In this document: piece by piece, positions 60,200 through 64,000 of the stretch
Layout: each line of letters opens with the position of its first letter
Position numbering within the stretch: the stretch's first letter is position 1
Source: Pseudomonas sp. ANT_J12
Lineage (GTDB): Bacteria; Pseudomonadota; Gammaproteobacteria; Pseudomonadales; Pseudomonadaceae
DNA length: 64,000 nt
Assembly (NCBI RefSeq): GCF_008370045.1
Contig: NZ_VOBN01000008.1
Coordinates: 124,001-188,000 of the forward strand
Direction of reading: 5' to 3'
The notes under the pieces: generated by a model
Seen by the model: the letters and a program-made list of their open reading frames with translations, nothing else
Database searches by the model: none
Told to the model about the DNA's origin: nothing
Made by a program: the position numbers and the translations under genes

Positions 60200-60574
60200 T
60201 CAAAGTTTGGTCAGGGACAGGCCAGCCCAGGTGGCGAGCAGCCCGCCGAATACGCTGATCGCAGCATAGCCCAGGGCCAGCGGCACTTGCCCGCTTTCGA
60301 GCAGGCGCACCGTATCCAGTGAAAAGGATGAAAAAGTCGTCAGCCCCCCGAGGAAGCCGACGATCAACCCGGCGCGCACCTCGATCGGCACCTCCGGGCG
60401 TATCAAAAACAGACCGTATAAAACGCCGATCAGCAAACAGCCGACGATATTAACGGCCAGCGTCGCGGTATAGAAGTGCCGCGGCCAATTAGCGTTGATC
60501 CAGTTACCGGTAGCAAAGCGCAACAGCGTGCCGGCGATCCCGCCGATGGAAACTGCAACGATCAAGGGAATCAC
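60200..60574 (-). CDS. crcB: Fluoride ion channel CrcB (Fluc)
   Basis: A 124-residue dual-topology membrane protein with four hydrophobic helices exporting fluoride. GGIAGTLLRFATGNWIN and the family core VGFLGGLTTFSSFSLDT (the Phe box and TFSTF-like element) are clear. It starts with a GTG at 60574 that overlaps the rarA stop codon (TAGTG), so the two are translationally coupled. No fluoride riboswitch is visible, as the gene has no own leader. Confidence 0.93.
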   Translation of the reverse strand: MIPLIVAVSIGGIAGTLLRFATGNWINANWPRHFYTATLAVNIVGCLLIGVLYGLFLIRPEVPIEVRAGLIVGFLGGLTTFSSFSLDTVRLLESGQVPLALGYAAISVFGGLLATWAGLSLTKL

Positions 60575-61896
60575 TATTTTCTCCGCTGCCGGGGGCTCAG
60601 ACGATCAAGTTGCGCGAGGTGGTTGAGCTTCTCGCCGATCTTCAGCTCCAGGCCACGGGGCACCGGCTGATAGAAGGGTTGTGGCTCCAACTCATCCGGG
60701 AAGTAGTCTTCACCGGCGGCATAGGCGTCCGGCTCATCGTGGGCATAGCGGTATTCGTCGCCGTAACCCAGTTGCTTCATCAGCTTGGTCGGTGCATTGC
60801 GCAAGTGCAGCGGCACTTCCAGCGAACCATGTTCGGTGGCGCTACGCATCGCCGCTTTGAAACCCATGTACACCGCGTTGCTTTTCGGCGCGCAAGCCAG
60901 ATAAGTGATGGCCTGGGCCACCGCCAATTCGCCTTCGGGGCTGCCGAGACGCTCCTGCACTTCCCACGCCGCCAGGCACAGGCTCAGGGCGCGGGGGTCG
61001 GCGTTGCCGATGTCTTCGCTGGCCATGCGCACCACGCGCCGTGCCAGGTAAAGCGGATCGCAACCGCCGTCGATCATGCGCGCGAACCAGTACAGCGCGC
61101 CGTCGGGGTTGGAGCCGCGCACGGATTTGTGCAGCGCGGAAATCTGGTCGTAGAACGCTTCGCCGCCCTTATCGAAACGCCGACGGGTATCGCCGAGCAG
61201 ACTTTGCAGCAGATCGATGCCGATCTCACTGTTGTCTTCGGCCAGGTCGGAGGCGTTTTCCAGCAGATTGAGCAGGCGTCGGCCATCGCCATCGGCGGCG
61301 GACAGCAACATCTGGAAGCCTTCGTCGCTGAGGGTCAATTGCCGCTTGCCCAGGCCCCGCTCTTCGGTCAGCGCTCGGCGCACCAGTTTGCGCAGGGCCG
61401 CTTCGTCGAGGCTTTTGAGCACGTAGACGCGGGCCCGGGAGAGCAAGGCGTTGTTGAGTTCGAAGGACGGGTTTTCGGTGGTCGCGCCGATGAAAATCAG
61501 CGTGCCGTCCTCGACGTAGGGCAGGAACGCATCCTGCTGGGATTTGTTGAAGCGGTGCACTTCATCGACAAACAGAATGGTCCGTCGGCCGTACTGCCCC
61601 GCCTGTTGCTTGGCAATTTCCACCGCCTGACGGATTTCCTTCACGCCGGCCAGCACCGCCGAGACCGTTTCGAAGTGCGCATCCGAGACTTCCGCCAGCA
61701 GCCGCGCCAGAGTGGTCTTACCCACGCCCGGCGGGCCCCAGAAAATCATCGAATGCAGGGCACCCTGCTCCAACGCTTCGCGCAAAGGCTTGCCGCGAGC
61801 GAGCAGGTGTTCCTGACCGACGTACTCATCCAGATTGGCGGCACGCAAGCGGGCGGCCAAGGGCTGAGCAATCGGGGCACTGCGAAACAGGTCCAT
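60574..61896 (-). CDS. rarA: Replication-associated recombination protein A (AAA+ ATPase)
   Basis: A 440-residue clamp-loader-like ATPase acting at stalled replication forks. Walker A is GPPGVGKTTLARLLAE near 53-60, Walker B is LFVDEVHRFNKSQQDAFLP, sensor 1 is IFIGATTENPSFELN. The C-terminal tetramerisation domain follows (GFKAAMRSATEHGSLEVPLHLRNAP). The start is the ATG at 61896; an in-frame GTG lies one codon upstream. Confidence 0.95.
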   Translation of the reverse strand: MDLFRSAPIAQPLAARLRAANLDEYVGQEHLLARGKPLREALEQGALHSMIFWGPPGVGKTTLARLLAEVSDAHFETVSAVLAGVKEIRQAVEIAKQQAGQYGRRTILFVDEVHRFNKSQQDAFLPYVEDGTLIFIGATTENPSFELNNALLSRARVYVLKSLDEAALRKLVRRALTEERGLGKRQLTLSDEGFQMLLSAADGDGRRLLNLLENASDLAEDNSEIGIDLLQSLLGDTRRRFDKGGEAFYDQISALHKSVRGSNPDGALYWFARMIDGGCDPLYLARRVVRMASEDIGNADPRALSLCLAAWEVQERLGSPEGELAVAQAITYLACAPKSNAVYMGFKAAMRSATEHGSLEVPLHLRNAPTKLMKQLGYGDEYRYAHDEPDAYAAGEDYFPDELEPQPFYQPVPRGLELKIGEKLNHLAQLDRLSPRQRRK

Positions 61897-61950
61897 CACG
61901 TACGGTTGAAACCTCGCTTTATTACCAAATTCTCAAATCTGCCGAATACT

Positions 61951-62087
61951 CTGTGGCGAGGGGGCGTACCCCCCGTTCGGCTGCGAAGCAGTCGTAAAAA
62001 CCAGCAATCGCTGTATGACTGTTACACCGCGTTTGCAGGTTTGGGGTCGCTTCGCGACCCAACGGGGGCAAGCCCCCTCGCCACAAA
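61951..62087. repeat. REP doublet (REPIN-like), family A, long spacer
   Basis: CTGTGGCGAGGGGGCGTACC on the left and GGCAAGCCCCCTCGCCAC on the right, with GGCTGCGAAGCAG and GGTCGCTTCGCGACC inside. Left arm slightly degenerate (GCGTACC for GCTTGCC). Fills most of the rarA-lolA gap. Confidence 0.82.
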
Positions 62088-62111
62088 AGCAGCGCCCACA
62101 AATCCCGCATT

Positions 62112-62735
62112 TTACTCCTGGATCACGTCCGCCCCTTTAGGGATGTCGAACTTGAACTTGGACGCCGGGATCGGCTCGTTGGCCTTCACGCCGGTGAACA
62201 GGAGGTTGGTGCGCTGACCGACGCTGTCGATCATTTGCATGTCATTGACCAGGCCGTTGCGGAACGACAAGCGCAGGCTGTCGAACAGGGTGTCCTTGGT
62301 TTTCGGCTTCAGGGTGAAGTCGATCACGCCACCGGCTTCCTTGGCGCTGATGTCGAAGCTCTCCTTGATCTTGGACACGTCACCGGACAGCAGCAGGGCG
62401 GGGGTCTGGGTCAGGCGCTGGTCGAGGGTCTTGATGGTGACCTGTTCCAGATCCGGGTCCCACAGGGTGACCTTCTTGCCATCGGAGACCATGGTTTGTT
62501 CGGCAGGTGCATCGGTGTGCCAGTAGAACAGGCCCGGACGCTGCAGCGACATTTCACCAGCGGTTTCCTGCAACTGGGTGCCGCTGCCATCGAGCGTCAG
62601 CTGGGAGAAGCGCGCGGTCAGGGTCTTGGATGTTTCCAGCAGTTGGGTCAGGCGCGCCACGTCCTTGTCGTCGGCGTGGGCCGAGAGCGTGGTCAAAGCC
62701 AGAACCGGCAGCAACAGCATGCGGATAAGACGCAT
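62112..62735 (-). CDS. lolA: Outer-membrane lipoprotein carrier protein LolA
   Basis: A 207-residue periplasmic chaperone moving lipoproteins from LolCDE to LolB. A signal peptide (LLLPVLALTTLSAHA) is cut near residue 21. RFSQLTLDGSGTQLQETAGEMSLQRPG and FYWHTDAPAEQTMVSDG fit the half-barrel LolA fold. ATG at 62735. Lies 64 bp after ftsK on the same strand, as usual. Confidence 0.95.
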   Translation of the reverse strand: MRLIRMLLLPVLALTTLSAHADDKDVARLTQLLETSKTLTARFSQLTLDGSGTQLQETAGEMSLQRPGLFYWHTDAPAEQTMVSDGKKVTLWDPDLEQVTIKTLDQRLTQTPALLLSGDVSKIKESFDISAKEAGGVIDFTLKPKTKDTLFDSLRLSFRNGLVNDMQMIDSVGQRTNLLFTGVKANEPIPASKFKFDIPKGADVIQE

Positions 62736-62799
62736 GGGAGTCCTCTTGAGATGCGTGGGGGTTGCGGAGGCGCGTCATTGCGCCCCCCTTCAATTCAAA

Positions 62800-64000
62800 T
62801 CAGTCGCGCACCGGGCCAGGGGCCAGGACTTCTCGCGAACCGTTGGTGTTCATGGACGTCACGACCCCGGCCATTTCCATGGCTTCGATCATGCGCGCGG
62901 CGCGGTTGTAGCCGATTTTCAGCTTGCGCTGAACCGCCGAAATGGACGCGCGACGGCTTTCCAGCACGAACTGCACGGCTTCGTCGTACAGCGCATCGGA
63001 TTCGCTGTCGTCATCGCCACCACCGCTGCCGCCGTCGAAACCGCTACCGGCTTCTTCGACACCGGCGAGGATTTCATCGTTGTATTCCGGTGCGCCGCGC
63101 AGTTTCCAGGCTTCAACCACCCGGTGTACCTCGTCATCGGACACGAACGCGCCGTGAACCCGGATCGGCAGGCTGGTGCCCGGCGGCATGTAGAGCATGT
63201 CACCGTGGCCCAGCAATTGCTCGGCGCCACCCTGGTCGATGATGGTCCGGGAGTCGATTTTGCTCGAGACCTGGAACGCCATGCGGGTCGGAATATTGGC
63301 CTTGATCAGACCGGTGATCACGTCAACCGACGGACGCTGGGTCGCGAGAATCAAGTGGATACCGGCCGCACGGGCCTTCTGGGCGATACGGGCGATCAGT
63401 TCTTCGACCTTCTTGCCGACGATCATCATCATGTCGGCGAATTCGTCGACGACCACGACAATGGTCGGCAGCTTGGTCAGCAGCGGCGCTTCGTCGTGAA
63501 TGCTTTCGCGCTTGTACAAAGGATCGGTCAACGGCGTACCGGCGTCCTGGGCTTCCTTGACCTTGGCGTTGAAGCCCGACAGGTTACGCACGCCCATCTT
63601 CGCCATCAGTTTGTAGCGACGCTCCATCTCCGCCACGCTCCAGCGCAGGGCGTTGGCTGCGTCCTTCATGTCGGTGACCACTGGGCAGAGCAGATGCGGA
63701 ATGCCTTCGTAGATCGACAGCTCAAGCATTTTCGGGTCGATCATGATCAGCTTGGCGTCTTCCGGGCCAGACTTGAACAGGATCGACAGGATCATCGCGT
63801 TCACACCCACCGACTTACCGGAACCGGTGGTACCGGCCACCAGCAAGTGCGGCATTTTCGCCAGGTCGGTGATGACCGGCTTGCCGCCGATGTCGTGGCC
63901 CAGGGCCAGGGTCACCGGGGATTTGAAGTTGTCGTATTCCGGGGTCGACAGCACTTCGGAGAAGCGCACGATCTGGCGGTCTTCGTTAGGGATCTCGATA
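62800..64000 (-). CDS. ftsK: DNA translocase FtsK, 3' part (runs off the window)
   Basis: About 400 C-terminal residues of the septal DNA pump. Seen are the motor domain Walker A (AGTTGSGKSVGVNAMIL), Walker B (IVVVVDEFADMMMIVG) and the closing KIDSRTIIDQGGAEQLLGHGDML region. The gamma winged-helix domain that reads KOPS polarity follows a Gly/Asp-rich linker: LESRRASISAVQRKLKIGYNRAARMIEAMEMAG. The N-terminal membrane domain and linker lie outside the window. Confidence 0.96.
   Translation of the reverse strand, partial: IEIPNEDRQIVRFSEVLSTPEYDNFKSPVTLALGHDIGGKPVITDLAKMPHLLVAGTTGSGKSVGVNAMILSILFKSGPEDAKLIMIDPKMLELSIYEGIPHLLCPVVTDMKDAANALRWSVAEMERRYKLMAKMGVRNLSGFNAKVKEAQDAGTPLTDPLYKRESIHDEAPLLTKLPTIVVVVDEFADMMMIVGKKVEELIARIAQKARAAGIHLILATQRPSVDVITGLIKANIPTRMAFQVSSKIDSRTIIDQGGAEQLLGHGDMLYMPPGTSLPIRVHGAFVSDDEVHRVVEAWKLRGAPEYNDEILAGVEEAGSGFDGGSGGGDDDSESDALYDEAVQFVLESRRASISAVQRKLKIGYNRAARMIEAMEMAGVVTSMNTNGSREVLAPGPVRD

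Noticed and set aside
60200..60640. Fluoride riboswitch for crcB
   Set aside because: crcB overlaps rarA, so its upstream sequence is coding; no riboswitch fold was seen.
60610..62217. 535-residue forward ORF opposite rarA
   Set aside because: Antisense to rarA, and it runs through a REP element.

Overview
The window looks like a chromosomal segment of a Pseudomonas, probably of the P. fluorescens group. The evidence is the high GC content, three abundant families of REP-like palindromes between genes, the order tusDCBE-ybiB / cysG-serS-crcB-rarA-lolA-ftsK that is typical of Pseudomonas core genomes, and a Pseudomonas-type ice nucleation protein. I saw no rRNA, tRNA or CRISPR array. About 64 coding regions are supported, several of them visibly decayed.

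Layout. 1-3.7 kb: the 5' part of a threonine aldolase gene, an AraC regulator, a small monooxygenase-like gene, then an eroded stretch with an alcohol dehydrogenase tail, an orphan immunity-like gene, an unknown gene and a carbon-nitrogen hydrolase that has lost its middle. 3.8-7.9 kb: a TetX-like flavin monooxygenase, a CAP-domain protein and a DHA2-type efflux pump. 8.1-12.9 kb: a single 1590-residue helicase-nuclease protein of the DUF4011/DUF3320 type, a probable defence gene, with REP elements on both sides. 13.3-20.4 kb: an orphan polyamine-type binding protein, divergent from a complete polar amino-acid ABC importer operon that carries an AstE-like deacylase, followed by an RpiR regulator and an acetyltransferase. 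20.4-23 kb: a VOC protein, a damaged SDR/AraC pair, and a secreted VanX-type dipeptidase fused to an L,D-transpeptidase-like domain.

23.2-29.8 kb holds the most interesting candidate system. It is a tight five-gene operon, MFS - HDO - MFS - PLP aminotransferase - HDO, facing a LysR regulator. The two HDOs are paralogous heme-oxygenase-like (putative di-iron) proteins whose possible metal-binding residues fall at nearly identical positions. I infer a small-molecule biosynthesis and export cluster, but I cannot name the product.

29.8-42.1 kb: a SulP transporter, two acetyltransferase/regulator genes, an HD hydrolase, an exported amidohydrolase lipoprotein, a LuxR regulator divergent from a DapF-like protein in which one catalytic Cys position is Ser, a truncated cupin, a TetR regulator, a tandem array of 135-bp units built from REP elements, an LprI-like protein, a lipoprotein and an isochorismatase-type hydrolase. 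42.6-45.5 kb: an ice nucleation protein with 48 to 49 16-residue coils. 45.6-53.7 kb: gamma-glutamyltransferase, Ogt, a Nudix hydrolase, a chitin-degradation pair (AA10 LPMO and GH18 chitinase, neither with a visible Sec signal peptide), a hemerythrin and small accessory genes. 53.9-64 kb: core genes for tRNA 2-thiolation (tusDCBE), ybiB, glutathionyl-hydroquinone reductase, cysG, serS, crcB, rarA, lolA and the 3' part of ftsK.
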